Assembly (NCBI GenBank): GCA_036006425.1
Contig: DASYPQ010000003.1
Location: 210,797-274,796 of the forward strand
Length of the DNA stretch: 64,000 nucleotides
Direction of reading: 5' to 3'
Source: DASYPQ01 sp036006425
Lineage (GTDB): Bacteria; Planctomycetota; UBA1135; GCA-002686595
The translations under genes and the position numbers were made by a program. Below the pieces are notes generated by a model. That model worked only from the letters and a program-made list of their open reading frames with translations, was not told the DNA's origin and searched no databases. This document shows, piece by piece, positions 1 through 8,101 of this stretch; positions within the stretch are counted from its first letter, which is position 1; each line of letters opens with the position of its first letter.

Positions 1-1589
1 AGCAGGCTCTCGATGCCCGCCTTGATCGCGAGCGAGACTTCGTGCTCCGCGATCGCGCGCAGGGCGGCCTTCTGCGCATCGGTGAGGTCGCTCTCCTTGA
101 GCGCGCGGACCATCCGGAGGCGCACGAGGCAGTCGTGGGACTCCTGGATGCCCTGGATGAGCTCGTCCGTCGACTTCGCCGCGAGCTGCGCGTCGACGAT
201 GTCGACCATGTCGCTCTCGATGTAGCCGAGTCCGGCGAGCGACTTCTGGAGCTGGGCGCTGATCTTCGTCGGGCCGCCGTGGATCCCGTGCTTCACGTGC
301 TCCTCGCCGACCGGCTCGAGCTCCTTCTTGACGTCGCGCCGGCTCGCGAGCAGGTTCCGGCGCGCTTCCGGGTCGTGCGGCAGATCGTAGACCTCCTCGA
401 CGAGCGCGAAGTCGCACTCGCCGCGCGACGTCGGATGGACGTACTGCATCCCCTCCTGCGTGATCAGCGACCATTGGAAGCGCGTGTACGTGAAGGCGGC
501 GGGCGCGTCCTTCGCAGTCGTGAGGAGGCTCCGTCCCGCGCCACTGTTCTGCGGCGGGAAGCGGCACAGGTCAAACAGCGTCGGCCCGATGTCGACGTTC
601 TCGACCCACGCGCCGACGCGTCGAGGCTCGAGCCCCGGCGACTTCACGATCAAGGGCACGTGGAGCAGCTCGATCGCCGCCTGGCTCCCGTGCGTCATCT
701 GCAGCATGTTGACGAGCGTCGGCGGCTCGCCTCTCTCCATCGCGGTCCTGCGCGTGCCCTCAGGGAACTGCTCGCGCGTCCAGAGGCCCTCGCCGTGGTC
801 CGCGGCGATCACGACCGCGGTCGCATCCCAGAGGCCGAGCTTCCTGTATTCCTCCAGGATCTCCCCGATGCGGTGGTCCGAGTACGCGACGTCGTCGTCG
901 TACCCGCCGATCTCCGCCTCGATCTTCGCGAGGCTCGCGTCCTTCCCGACGAGGTGGAGCTTCTCGGAGACGCCGTCGTAGTACGCGCGGCGCTCGGCCG
1001 AGATCGCACCCTTCTCCTTCCGGAACCGCCCCTGCGCGATCGGCTCGGGCCCGTAGTTCGATCCGTCCTCGCGCTTCACGTCGTCGTGCACCTCGTTCAG
1101 GTGCACGAACGTGAACGTCCGTCCGTCCTTGTGCGCGCGCACCCAGTCGAGGATCGGCGCGTTGGATCCGTAGGGCACGAGCTCCCATTGGAACTCGTCG
1201 AAGCCGCGGTCGAACCTGCTATCCGGCGAGAGCAGGTTGTTGCAGATGAACGCGCCGGTCGCGAAGCCGTTCTTCTTGAAGACTTCGGCGATCGTCGCCT
1301 TGCCGTCGGGGATCCGCAGGACTTCCTCGGCCACGTACGAGCTCGTCATCATCGAGACCATGCTCGGGAGCGTCCACGTCGCCTGCGAGGCCGCGTGCTC
1401 GAACAGGACGCCTTCCTTCGCGAGCGCGTCGATCACCGGCGACGTCGGCCGCGGATAGCCGTAGCAACCGAGGTGGTCCGCGCGCTGCGTGTCGATCACG
1501 ACGAGCAGGACGTGCCGCGGGGGCGTGAGCTTCTCGCCGCCGCAGCTCGCCGCTGCGATCCACGCGAAGGCGAGCGCTGCGCGACGCAT
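1..1589 (-). CDS. sulfatase/alkaline-phosphatase-fold lipoprotein, C-terminus cut by window edge
   Basis: The start is the ATG at 1587-1589. It gives a lipoprotein signal peptide with a lipobox ending in Ala-Ala-Ser-Cys near residue 17. The mature protein opens with the metal-binding signature DTQRADHLGCYGY, and ADHGE is present near residue 263, both typical of the sulfatase/phosphodiesterase superfamily. The segment that normally holds the formylglycine Cys/Ser reads TWTLPSMVSMMTS, so no CxPxR site is visible. It may act on a phosphate or phosphonate ester, or be inactive; the substrate is unknown. The frame stays open to base 1. The gene lies 7 bp after fumC on the same strand, so it is probably co-transcribed with the TCA genes, although its role looks unrelated. 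Confidence 0.85.
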   Translation of the reverse strand, partial: MRRAALAFAWIAAASCGGEKLTPPRHVLLVVIDTQRADHLGCYGYPRPTSPVIDALAKEGVLFEHAASQATWTLPSMVSMMTSSYVAEEVLRIPDGKATIAEVFKKNGFATGAFICNNLLSPDSRFDRGFDEFQWELVPYGSNAPILDWVRAHKDGRTFTFVHLNEVHDDVKREDGSNYGPEPIAQGRFRKEKGAISAERRAYYDGVSEKLHLVGKDASLAKIEAEIGGYDDDVAYSDHRIGEILEEYRKLGLWDATAVVIAADHGEGLWTREQFPEGTRRTAMERGEPPTLVNMLQMTHGSQAAIELLHVPLIVKSPGLEPRRVGAWVENVDIGPTLFDLCRFPPQNSGAGRSLLTTAKDAPAAFTYTRFQWSLITQEGMQYVHPTSRGECDFALVEEVYDLPHDPEARRNLLASRRDVKKELEPVGEEHVKHGIHGGPTKISAQLQKSLAGLGYIESDMVDIVDAQLAAKSTDELIQGIQESHDCLVRLRMVRALKESDLTDAQKAALRAIAEHEVSLAIKAGIESL

Positions 1590-1596
1590 CGCGCGC

Positions 1597-3006
1597 CTAC
1601 GACCCGTCCGCGCTCGGCCCGATCATGTCCTCGGGCCGCACGACCGCGTCGAACTTGTCCGCCGTCAGCAGTCCGAGCGCGACGACCGCTTCGCGCAGCG
1701 TCGTCCCTTCCTTGTGCGCCTTCTTCGCGACCTTCGCCGCGTTGTCGTAGCCGATGTGGCGGTTCAGCGCCGTCACGAGCATCAGCGACTGCCGCATGAG
1801 CACGTCGATCCGGGCCTTGTCGATCTCCAGCCCGGCGACGCAGTTCTCGCGGAAGCTGTCGCACGCGTCGGCGAGCAGTCGGATCGAACCGAGCACGTTG
1901 TGCACGATCACGGGCTTGTACACGTTCAGCTCGAAGTTGCCCTGGCTCCCGGCGAACGACACCGCCGCGTCGTTGCCGAACACCTGCGCGCACACCATCG
2001 TCATCGCCTCGCACTGCGTCGGGTTCACCTTGCCCGGCATGATCGAGCTCCCGGGCTCGTTCTCGGGCAGCCTCATCTCGCCGAGCCCGCAGCGCGGCCC
2101 CGATCCGAGCCAGCGGACGTCGTTCGCGATCTTCAGGAGCGCGACGGCGGTTGCCTTCAGCGCGCCCGAGAGGAACACGAGCGCGTCGTGCGCCGCGAGC
2201 GCGGAGAACTTGTTCGGCGCGCTGACGAACGCGAGGTTCGTCTCGTCGGCGATCTTCTGCGCCACGACTTCGGCGAACCGCGGGTGCGAGTTGAGACCCG
2301 TTCCGACGGCGGTCCCGCCGAGAGCGAGCTCGAAGACGCCCGGAAGCGTCGCGCGGACGGCGCGCCGCGCGTCCTTCACCTGCTGCACCCAGCCCGAGAC
2401 CTCCTGACCGACCGTCAGCGGCGTCGCGTCCATCAGGTGCGTACGGCCGATCTTGACGACCTTCTTCCAGGCCTTCGCCTTCTTGTCGAGCGCGAGCTCG
2501 AGGCTCTCGAGCGCCGGCAGGAGACGGTGCAGCACCTCGTCCGCCGCCGCGACGTGCATCGCGGTCGGAAAGGCGTCGTTCGACGACTGCGAGCGGTTCA
2601 CGTGGTCGTTGGGATGGATCGGCTTCTTCGAGCCGAGCGCGCCGCCGAGCAGCTGGATCGCGCGGTTCGCGACGACCTCGTTCGCGTTCATGTTCGTCTG
2701 CGTGCCCGAACCGGTCTGCCACACGACGAGCGGGAAGTGGTCGTCGTGCTTTCCCGCGATCACCTCGTCGCATGCCTGCAACAGCGCCTTCTGCTGCTTC
2801 TTGTCGAGCATCGAGAGCTCGTCGAGGTCGGCGTTCGCGAGCGCGGAGCACTTCTTGACGATCCCGAGCGCCCGGATCATCGGCCGCGTGAACGTCTGCC
2901 CGCCGATCTTGAAGTTCTGGAGCGAACGCTGCGTCTGCGCGCCCCAGAGTCGATCGTCGGGCACTTCGATGGGGCCGAAGGAGTCGGTCTCCGTGCGGGT
3001 CTTCAT
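1597..3006 (-). CDS. fumC: class II fumarate hydratase (fumarase C)
   Basis: This enzyme hydrates fumarate to L-malate in the TCA cycle as a cytosolic homotetramer. The 469-residue product matches the usual length of class II fumarases (about 460-470). The family signature GSSIMPGKVNP lies near residue 319, and the N-terminal segment FGPIEVPDDRLWGAQTQRS is typical. The ATG at 3006 is preferred over an upstream in-frame start, because family members begin a few residues before the DSFGPIEV segment. It lies 58 bp after mdh and 7 bp before the sulfatase-like gene, in a co-directional icd-mdh-fumC-sulfatase series. Argininosuccinate lyase and aspartase share the fold, but the overall sequence fits fumarase best. 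Confidence 0.95.
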   Translation of the reverse strand: MKTRTETDSFGPIEVPDDRLWGAQTQRSLQNFKIGGQTFTRPMIRALGIVKKCSALANADLDELSMLDKKQQKALLQACDEVIAGKHDDHFPLVVWQTGSGTQTNMNANEVVANRAIQLLGGALGSKKPIHPNDHVNRSQSSNDAFPTAMHVAAADEVLHRLLPALESLELALDKKAKAWKKVVKIGRTHLMDATPLTVGQEVSGWVQQVKDARRAVRATLPGVFELALGGTAVGTGLNSHPRFAEVVAQKIADETNLAFVSAPNKFSALAAHDALVFLSGALKATAVALLKIANDVRWLGSGPRCGLGEMRLPENEPGSSIMPGKVNPTQCEAMTMVCAQVFGNDAAVSFAGSQGNFELNVYKPVIVHNVLGSIRLLADACDSFRENCVAGLEIDKARIDVLMRQSLMLVTALNRHIGYDNAAKVAKKAHKEGTTLREAVVALGLLTADKFDAVVRPEDMIGPSADGS

Positions 3007-3064
3007 GGAGTGAAGGATGGGAAACAGCAGAGTCGCCTGCAACCGCCGGCGCGGCGCGCGTTCC

Positions 3065-4018
3065 TCACAAGAGCTTCAGGTCCCTCAGGATCTGCACGTC
3101 CGCCTGGATCGCTCCCGCGGTTTTCTGCATCTGGATGCGCGACTCGTTGTCGAGCGGCACTTCGACGATGCGCTCCACGCCTTCCCGGCCGAGGATCGCG
3201 GGCACGCCCATGTAGATGCCTTCGAACCCGTACTGCCCGTTCAGGAAGCACGCGCTCGGCAGCATCCGTTTCTCGTCGCGCAGAATCGACGCCGCCATCG
3301 CGACGGACGCGCTCGCCGGCGCGTACCAGGCGCTGCCGGTCTTCAGGAGGTTCACGATCTCCGCGCCGCCGTTCTTCGTCCGCGTCGCCATCGCGTCGAT
3401 CTCGTCCTTCTTCACGAGATCGCCGAGCTTCACGCCGTTCACCGTGCAGTACGCCGGCATCGGCACCATCGAATCGCCGTGCGCGCCGAGGACCATCGCG
3501 TCGACGTCCTTCACCGACGCCTTCGTGGCTTCCGCGATGAACCACGAGAACCGCGCCGAATCGAGCACGCCCGCCATCCCGACGACGCGTTTGCCGGGGA
3601 AGCCCGACTTCGCGCGGAACAAGTGCACCATCGAGTCGAGCGGGTTCGTGACGACGATCACGATCGCGTCGGGCGAGCCGTTCCGGACGTACTCGGCGAC
3701 CGAGATGATGATCTTCGCGTTCGTCGCGAGGAGGTCCGACCGGCTCATGCCGGGCTTGCGCGGGAGGCCGGCGGTCATGATCACGACGTCGGAGCCCCAG
3801 GTCGCCTTCGCGTCGTTCGTGCCGACGATGCGGGACCCCAATCCCTCGACGGCGGCCGACTGGTTCATGTCGAGCGCGATCCCCTGCGGGCGCCCTTCGA
3901 GCACGTCGATGAGCACGATTTCGCTCGCGAGCTCCTTGAGCGCGCAAAGGTGCGCGCACGTCGAGCCGACGTAGCCGGCGCCGACGACGGTGATCTTCCG
4001 CTGTGCGATGGCAGTCAT
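3065..4018 (-). CDS. mdh: malate dehydrogenase, LDH-like type
   Basis: The 317-residue protein belongs to the lactate/malate dehydrogenase family. The NAD-binding glycine motif GAGYVG is at residues 13-18, followed by an acidic residue in the LIDV strand that indicates NAD preference. The substrate loop reads GLPRKPGMSR; the Arg there is diagnostic of malate rather than lactate specificity. The catalytic histidine lies in GAHGDSMVP near residue 179. It oxidises malate to oxaloacetate. It starts 25 bp after the end of icd and is followed by fumC, so three consecutive or near-consecutive TCA enzymes sit in one transcription unit. Confidence 0.95.
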   Translation of the reverse strand: MTAIAQRKITVVGAGYVGSTCAHLCALKELASEIVLIDVLEGRPQGIALDMNQSAAVEGLGSRIVGTNDAKATWGSDVVIMTAGLPRKPGMSRSDLLATNAKIIISVAEYVRNGSPDAIVIVVTNPLDSMVHLFRAKSGFPGKRVVGMAGVLDSARFSWFIAEATKASVKDVDAMVLGAHGDSMVPMPAYCTVNGVKLGDLVKKDEIDAMATRTKNGGAEIVNLLKTGSAWYAPASASVAMAASILRDEKRMLPSACFLNGQYGFEGIYMGVPAILGREGVERIVEVPLDNESRIQMQKTAGAIQADVQILRDLKLL

Positions 4019-4043
4019 GCGCGCCAGCGTACGACGGCGCGGA

Positions 4044-5153
4044 TCAGACTGCGACCGTCTCCATCGCGCGGACGACGGCTTGCCCCATCTCGCGCGTGCC
4101 GACCGCCGTCGGATCGTTCCGGTCGGCCTTCATGTCGTACGTGACGTGCTTGCCTTCGCGGATGACCTTCGCGATCGCGGCCTCGAGGCGATTCGCCGAC
4201 TCGATCTCGCCGAGGTGCTCGAGCATGAGCACGCCCGAGAGCAGCATCGCGGTCGGGTTGACCTTGTTCTGGCCTTTGTATTTCGGAGCCGAGCCGTGCG
4301 TCGCCTCGAAGATCGAGATGCCGCCGTCGCCGAGGTTCATCCCCGGCGCGATGCCGAGACCGCCGATCAGGCCGGCGCACAGGTCGGAGAGCACGTCGCC
4401 GTACAGGTTCGGCAGGACGAGCACGTCGTACTCCTCCGGCTTCTGCACGAGCTGCATGCACATGTTGTCGACGATGCGGTCGTCGAAGGCGATCTTCGGG
4501 TAGCGCTCGGCCACCTTGCGTGCGGTCGCGAGGAAGAGGCCGTCGCTGTACTTCATGATGTTCGACTTGTGGACCGCGGTGACCTTCTTGCGCTTCTTGC
4601 GCACCGCGTACTCGAAGGCCGCCTTCACGATCCGCTCCGTTCCGCTGACGCTGATCGGCTTGATCGAGATGCCCGAATCAGGACGGATCTTCGCGCCGGA
4701 GAGCTCCTGGATCTTCGCGATCAGGTCCTTCGTCTTCGGCTGCCCGATCTCGAACTCGATCCCCGCGTACAGGTCTTCCGTGTTCTCGCGGAAGATCACG
4801 AGGTCGATGCCGGTGTAGCGCGAGCGGACGCCGGGGTAGCTCTTGCACGGACGCACGCAGGCGTAGAGATCGAACTCCTTCCGCAGCGCGACGTTCACCG
4901 AGCGGAAGTTCTTGACGCCCGCGGGCGGGTTGACGGGCGTGGTGATCGGCGCCTTGATGCAGGTCTTCGTCGCGCGGATCGACGCGAGGACGTCGTCCGG
5001 GAGCGGGGTCCCGCGCGATTCCATGACGTCGACGCCGGCGTCGACTTCGTGCCAGGAGAAATCGACTCCGGTGGCGTCGAGGACGTCCTTGGTGACGGCG
5101 GCGAGCTCGGGGCCGGTGCCGTCGCCGCGGATGAGGGTGACTTCGTGTGTCAA
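4044..5153 (-). CDS. icd: isocitrate dehydrogenase, TTG start
   Basis: This is a member of the isocitrate/isopropylmalate dehydrogenase family (369 aa). It opens with VTLIRGDGTGPE and carries the signature stretch NLYGDVLSDLCAGLIGG and the nucleotide loop HGSAPKYKGQNKVNP. The Lys-Tyr after HGSAP corresponds to the residues that select NADP in E. coli Icd; NAD enzymes usually have Asp-Ile or Asp-Leu there. I therefore infer NADP preference. No ATG lies near the conserved start. The TTG at 5153 places the N-terminus correctly, while longer open frame upstream runs through the palindromic cluster and is not protein-like. It is the first gene of the icd-mdh-fumC series. Confidence 0.9.
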   Translation of the reverse strand: MTHEVTLIRGDGTGPELAAVTKDVLDATGVDFSWHEVDAGVDVMESRGTPLPDDVLASIRATKTCIKAPITTPVNPPAGVKNFRSVNVALRKEFDLYACVRPCKSYPGVRSRYTGIDLVIFRENTEDLYAGIEFEIGQPKTKDLIAKIQELSGAKIRPDSGISIKPISVSGTERIVKAAFEYAVRKKRKKVTAVHKSNIMKYSDGLFLATARKVAERYPKIAFDDRIVDNMCMQLVQKPEEYDVLVLPNLYGDVLSDLCAGLIGGLGIAPGMNLGDGGISIFEATHGSAPKYKGQNKVNPTAMLLSGVLMLEHLGEIESANRLEAAIAKVIREGKHVTYDMKADRNDPTAVGTREMGQAVVRAMETVAV

Positions 5154-5254
5154 GGTCGGGGGCTTTCTGCGCGTAGCGGGGCTTCTTGGAGCCCACGAGT
5201 CTACGCACCAGCAGCTACCTCGCAACTCGCAGTCAGGGATCCACTCCGACCAGG

Positions 5255-5465
5255 CCTCGGAGTTCGCACCTGCGGCGTACTCGCCGCAGGTGCGAACGCC
5301 GAGGAGCCGCCGGCGGGTATCCGCCGGCGGAATCGGTTGCGCGTTGCGCGGCGGCGGCTGTTGCGTCGCGGGGCACGAAACGCGCAGGCAGGCGCGACGC
5401 AACTCGCAGACGATTCCGCCGGCTGCGGAGCTGCGGCGGGTACGCCGCAGCTGCGCATCCGGCGG
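5255..5465. repeat. cluster of four strong hairpins in a 324-bp intergenic region
   Basis: Between the HEAT protein end (5478) and icd start (5153) I find no gene. Four inverted repeats are visible. Hairpin 1 is 5255-5304: a 15-bp perfect stem (5263-5277 with 5282-5296), loop TACT, plus a flanking 6-bp CCTCGG/CCGAGG stem. Hairpin 2 is 5307-5330: CCGCCGGCGG twice around GTAT. Hairpin 3 is 5361-5402: TTGCGTCGCG with its complement across a 22-nt loop. Hairpin 4 is 5416-5465: AGCTGCGGCG/CGCCGCAGCT around GGTA, with outer CCGCCGG/CCGGCGG arms. They could end or process the upstream transcript, or be REP/BIME-like palindromes. Confidence 0.8.
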
Positions 5466-5477
5466 TCTTGGGAAGAC

Positions 5478-6743
5478 TCAGCCCTGGCCGGGGGTTTTCG
5501 TCAGGCCGCCTTCTTCCTCGATCTTCTTCCACCAGTCGCGCAGGGCTTTGACCTTTTTCGCGCGGTCGGTTTCGCTGCCCATCGGGTCGAAGCGGAGCTC
5601 CTTGTCTTTCCCGGTCAGCGTGCGGAGGGAGCCGAGGGCGGCTTCGCGCACGGCGGGCTCGACGTCCTCGAGGGCGTCGATGAGTGCCGGCACGGCGGTC
5701 GGGGCTTTCAGGTCGCCGATCACGCGCGCGGTCGCCATGCGGACGAAGACGTCGGTGTCCTTGAGCATCGGCAGGAGGTACGGGAGCGCTTCGGGGTCGC
5801 CGGCCTGGCCCATCTGATCGACGGCTTCCCAGCGCGTCGCGGCCTTCGGGCTCTGCAGGTCGGACACGAGAGAGGCCCAGCGCGAGGCGGTCGGCGCGGT
5901 CGCGGCGGAGGCCGGAGGCACCGGTGCGCGCGTCGCCTGCTCTTCCATCTGCGCGAGCCGGTCGGCGAGCGCGCGCGCGTCGTCCTCGCTCTTCGCGATC
6001 CGGTGCGAGATCTCGTCGGTGTGCTTGTCGATCTCCTGGCTCTTCGCGGCGTTCGCGTCGCGGAGCTCGTCGACCTTCGTCCCGAGCTGGATCCCGGCCT
6101 TGCGGAGGAGCTCGTTCTCCGAGCGCAGATCGTTGAGCGACTTCTCGAAGGCCTCGCGCTGCCCGCCGATCCCCTGCGTCATCCGCGCGTCGAGCGCGGC
6201 GATCGCTTCGCGGAGGTCGCCACCCGTCTTCTGGAGATCGCGGAGCGCGCCGTCCTGCGCGCGCAATTGCGCGGAGAGCTCGTTCTCGTGCTTGGCGAGC
6301 CCGCCGATCTCCTCGTCGAGGACTGCGACCGCGCCGGCGGCGAAGACGAGCGCGACGACGGCCACGATGATCGCAGCCGACCGGCGCGGCGGCGGAGGGG
6401 GCGGAACGACGACGACGGGCGACGCGAACGGCGGAGGCGTCTCGGCGACCGGGAGCGACGGGCTGCGCGCGGGAGCGGCAGTCGGGGCGTCGAGGATCGC
6501 TCCCATGCGGTGCTGGACGTCAGGCTCCTCGGTGAGCGAGCCGATCGCCGAAGCGATCTCGGCCTGCAGGGCGACGCCGCCGGTCGTGCTCTCCTCCGCG
6601 TGCGGAGCCGAACCCTCGGCGTGCGTCATCGCGCGTTCGCAGGCGGCGCACACGACGCGCCCGCGCCGGAGGTAGGCGCGCCCCGCGTCGAGATCGGATT
6701 GAGGCACGGATTCGTTGCACAGGTCGCAGAAGTGGATGTCCAT
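5478..6743 (-). CDS. membrane-anchored zinc-ribbon, coiled-coil and HEAT-repeat protein
   Basis: This 421-residue protein has a modular layout. A small zinc-ribbon-like head has Cys at 6, 9, 32 and 35. A Pro-rich linker follows, then one transmembrane helix near residues 122-145, a long Ala/Glu/Arg-rich coiled coil, and HEAT repeats from about residue 270 to 375. The tail contains FDPMG and RDWWKK, a motif shared with the HEAT lipoprotein at 7384-8043. No enzymatic domain is visible. It is probably a scaffold at the cytoplasmic membrane, with the zinc head in the cytoplasm and the HEAT domain outside. It is transcribed toward icd through the hairpin cluster. The name of the family is not known to me. 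Confidence 0.8.
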   Translation of the reverse strand: MDIHFCDLCNESVPQSDLDAGRAYLRRGRVVCAACERAMTHAEGSAPHAEESTTGGVALQAEIASAIGSLTEEPDVQHRMGAILDAPTAAPARSPSLPVAETPPPFASPVVVVPPPPPPRRSAAIIVAVVALVFAAGAVAVLDEEIGGLAKHENELSAQLRAQDGALRDLQKTGGDLREAIAALDARMTQGIGGQREAFEKSLNDLRSENELLRKAGIQLGTKVDELRDANAAKSQEIDKHTDEISHRIAKSEDDARALADRLAQMEEQATRAPVPPASAATAPTASRWASLVSDLQSPKAATRWEAVDQMGQAGDPEALPYLLPMLKDTDVFVRMATARVIGDLKAPTAVPALIDALEDVEPAVREAALGSLRTLTGKDKELRFDPMGSETDRAKKVKALRDWWKKIEEEGGLTKTPGQG

Positions 6744-6923
6744 GGCGTGCCTTCTTCTCGTTTGCCTGCGTGGGTTCGATTCGCGCCGGGAGCGTCGGGG
6801 TTCTTCGCGGAGTCGGGCTAGGCAAGGCGCGGACCGTCGTCACCGTCCGTCGGGGGCGGGGACGCGGGCAGGTTCACCTGCCTGTCGGGCTCCAGCGAGC
6901 CTATTCTGTAGCCCGACCGAACC

Positions 6924-7358
6924 ATGGAACAAGGACACCCGCTTCCCGCGCCGGAATTGGCCCCGATCCTCGACGCCCTCGGCCTCGAGTTCCTGGCCGG
7001 GTTCCTGGAGGTCGAGCTCGTCCGGCACCCCGAGAACCTCGGCGCACTCGTCGAGCTGGGGCACGTCTACACGCGCGCGCGCCTCTTCGAGAAGGGTCTC
7101 GCGGTCGACCGGGAGCTCGTCCGGCGCTGTCCGGGGGATCCGACGGTGCACTACAACCTCGCGTGCTCGCTCGCGCTGACGGGCGAGACCGAGGACGCGT
7201 TGATGGCGATCGAGCGGGCGATCGCGCTCGGTTACGACGACGCGGAGCATCTCCTCGGGGACGAGGACCTCGCGTCGATCCGCGGAGAAGCGCGCTTCCA
7301 GGCCTGCGTGCGCGCGCTCGAGCCGCTCGAGAAGCCGCCTCCGAAGGAGACGAGCTGA
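6924..7358 (+). CDS. small TPR-repeat protein
   Basis: A 144-residue soluble protein without a signal peptide. Residues about 45-110 show TPR-type helical pairs, for example the ALVELGHVYTRARLFEKGL and VHYNLACSLALTGETEDAL segments. The C-terminus (LASIRGEARFQACVRAL) matches the TPR-end motif often written as FxxLL in planctomycete-type proteins. It probably mediates protein contacts; no partner is evident. It is divergent from the zinc-ribbon HEAT gene and convergent with the HEAT lipoprotein gene 25 bp away. A possible -10 box TATTCT lies at 6902-6907, 16 bp before the ATG. Confidence 0.75.
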   Translation: MEQGHPLPAPELAPILDALGLEFLAGFLEVELVRHPENLGALVELGHVYTRARLFEKGLAVDRELVRRCPGDPTVHYNLACSLALTGETEDALMAIERAIALGYDDAEHLLGDEDLASIRGEARFQACVRALEPLEKPPPKETS

Positions 7359-7383
7359 GGCGAAACGCCCCGAATCGTCGCCC

Positions 7384-8043
7384 CTAGTCGTCGATCGAGC
7401 TCTGCGGCGCCACCTTCGGCGGCGTGAGCAGCGGGTCCTTGCGGCGCGTGTCCCACCAGGCGTTCCAGCGCTGGATCGCCTGCTCGCGGGCCTGCGGATC
7501 GCCCTTCGGATCGAAGTCGAACTTCTCGTGCGTCGCCTCGAAGAGCGCCTGGGCGCAGAGCGCGCGCGTGATCGCGCGCTCGTCGCGGAGGCCGGAGATG
7601 AGCACGGGGACCGCTTGCCAGTCGCCGAGGCGCAGGAGCGTGCGCGCGCGCTCGAGGCGGAGGTCGACGTTGTCGGGGCCGGTGAGATCGGGGACGGCGC
7701 GGAGGGACTCGACGAGGCGCGAATCGCGCGTCGCGCCGAGGGCGGCGAAGGCGGCGCCGGCGACGTCGGGTCGGGGATCGCGCGCGAGGGAGAGAAGCGT
7801 CGTGTAGCCGGGCTCGCCGACGCTCGCGAACCACTGGATCATCTCGACGCGCTCGGTGCCGTGGCTCCACGGCAGGCGCATCGCGCGGTCCTCGATCTGC
7901 GCGCGCAGCGCGGGCGACGGCTCGAGCCACGGGCCGGTCGGGACGGCGCGCGTGGAGCCCGTGGTGGTCGTGACGCAGGCGGTGGCGAGGACGAGGGCGA
8001 CGCTCGCCGCGAGAATCCGCGAGGATCGAATCGAGTGGATCAT
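7384..8043 (-). CDS. HEAT-repeat lipoprotein
   Basis: A 219-residue protein starting with a lipoprotein signal peptide whose Ala-Thr-Ala-Cys lipobox is near residue 23. The mature part is built of HEAT-like helices (for example SLARDPRPDVAGAAFAALG and ALCAQALFEATHEKF) and ends with a FDFDPKGDP...RWNAWWDTRR block. The same F-D-P-x-G and R-W-x-x-W-W pattern closes the HEAT protein at 5478-6743, so both belong to a related group in this genome. No catalytic motif is seen; it is probably an envelope scaffold or adaptor. It lies 58 bp after the large vWA gene on the same strand. Confidence 0.75.
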   Translation of the reverse strand: MIHSIRSSRILAASVALVLATACVTTTTGSTRAVPTGPWLEPSPALRAQIEDRAMRLPWSHGTERVEMIQWFASVGEPGYTTLLSLARDPRPDVAGAAFAALGATRDSRLVESLRAVPDLTGPDNVDLRLERARTLLRLGDWQAVPVLISGLRDERAITRALCAQALFEATHEKFDFDPKGDPQAREQAIQRWNAWWDTRRKDPLLTPPKVAPQSSIDD

Positions 8044-8101
8044 GGCAGGTCTTTCGGCGCGGCAGCGCGATCGCTTGACGACCGTCTCGCCGGGCGGCGG
8101 G

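Noticed and set aside
42..1799. Long plus-strand open frame across the sulfatase-like gene
   Set aside because: Arg-rich translation without domains; it is the antisense shadow of a gene with clear motifs.
5154..5402. N-terminal extension of Icd through the palindrome cluster
   Set aside because: The extension is low-complexity and absent in the family; the TTG at 5153 fits the conserved start.
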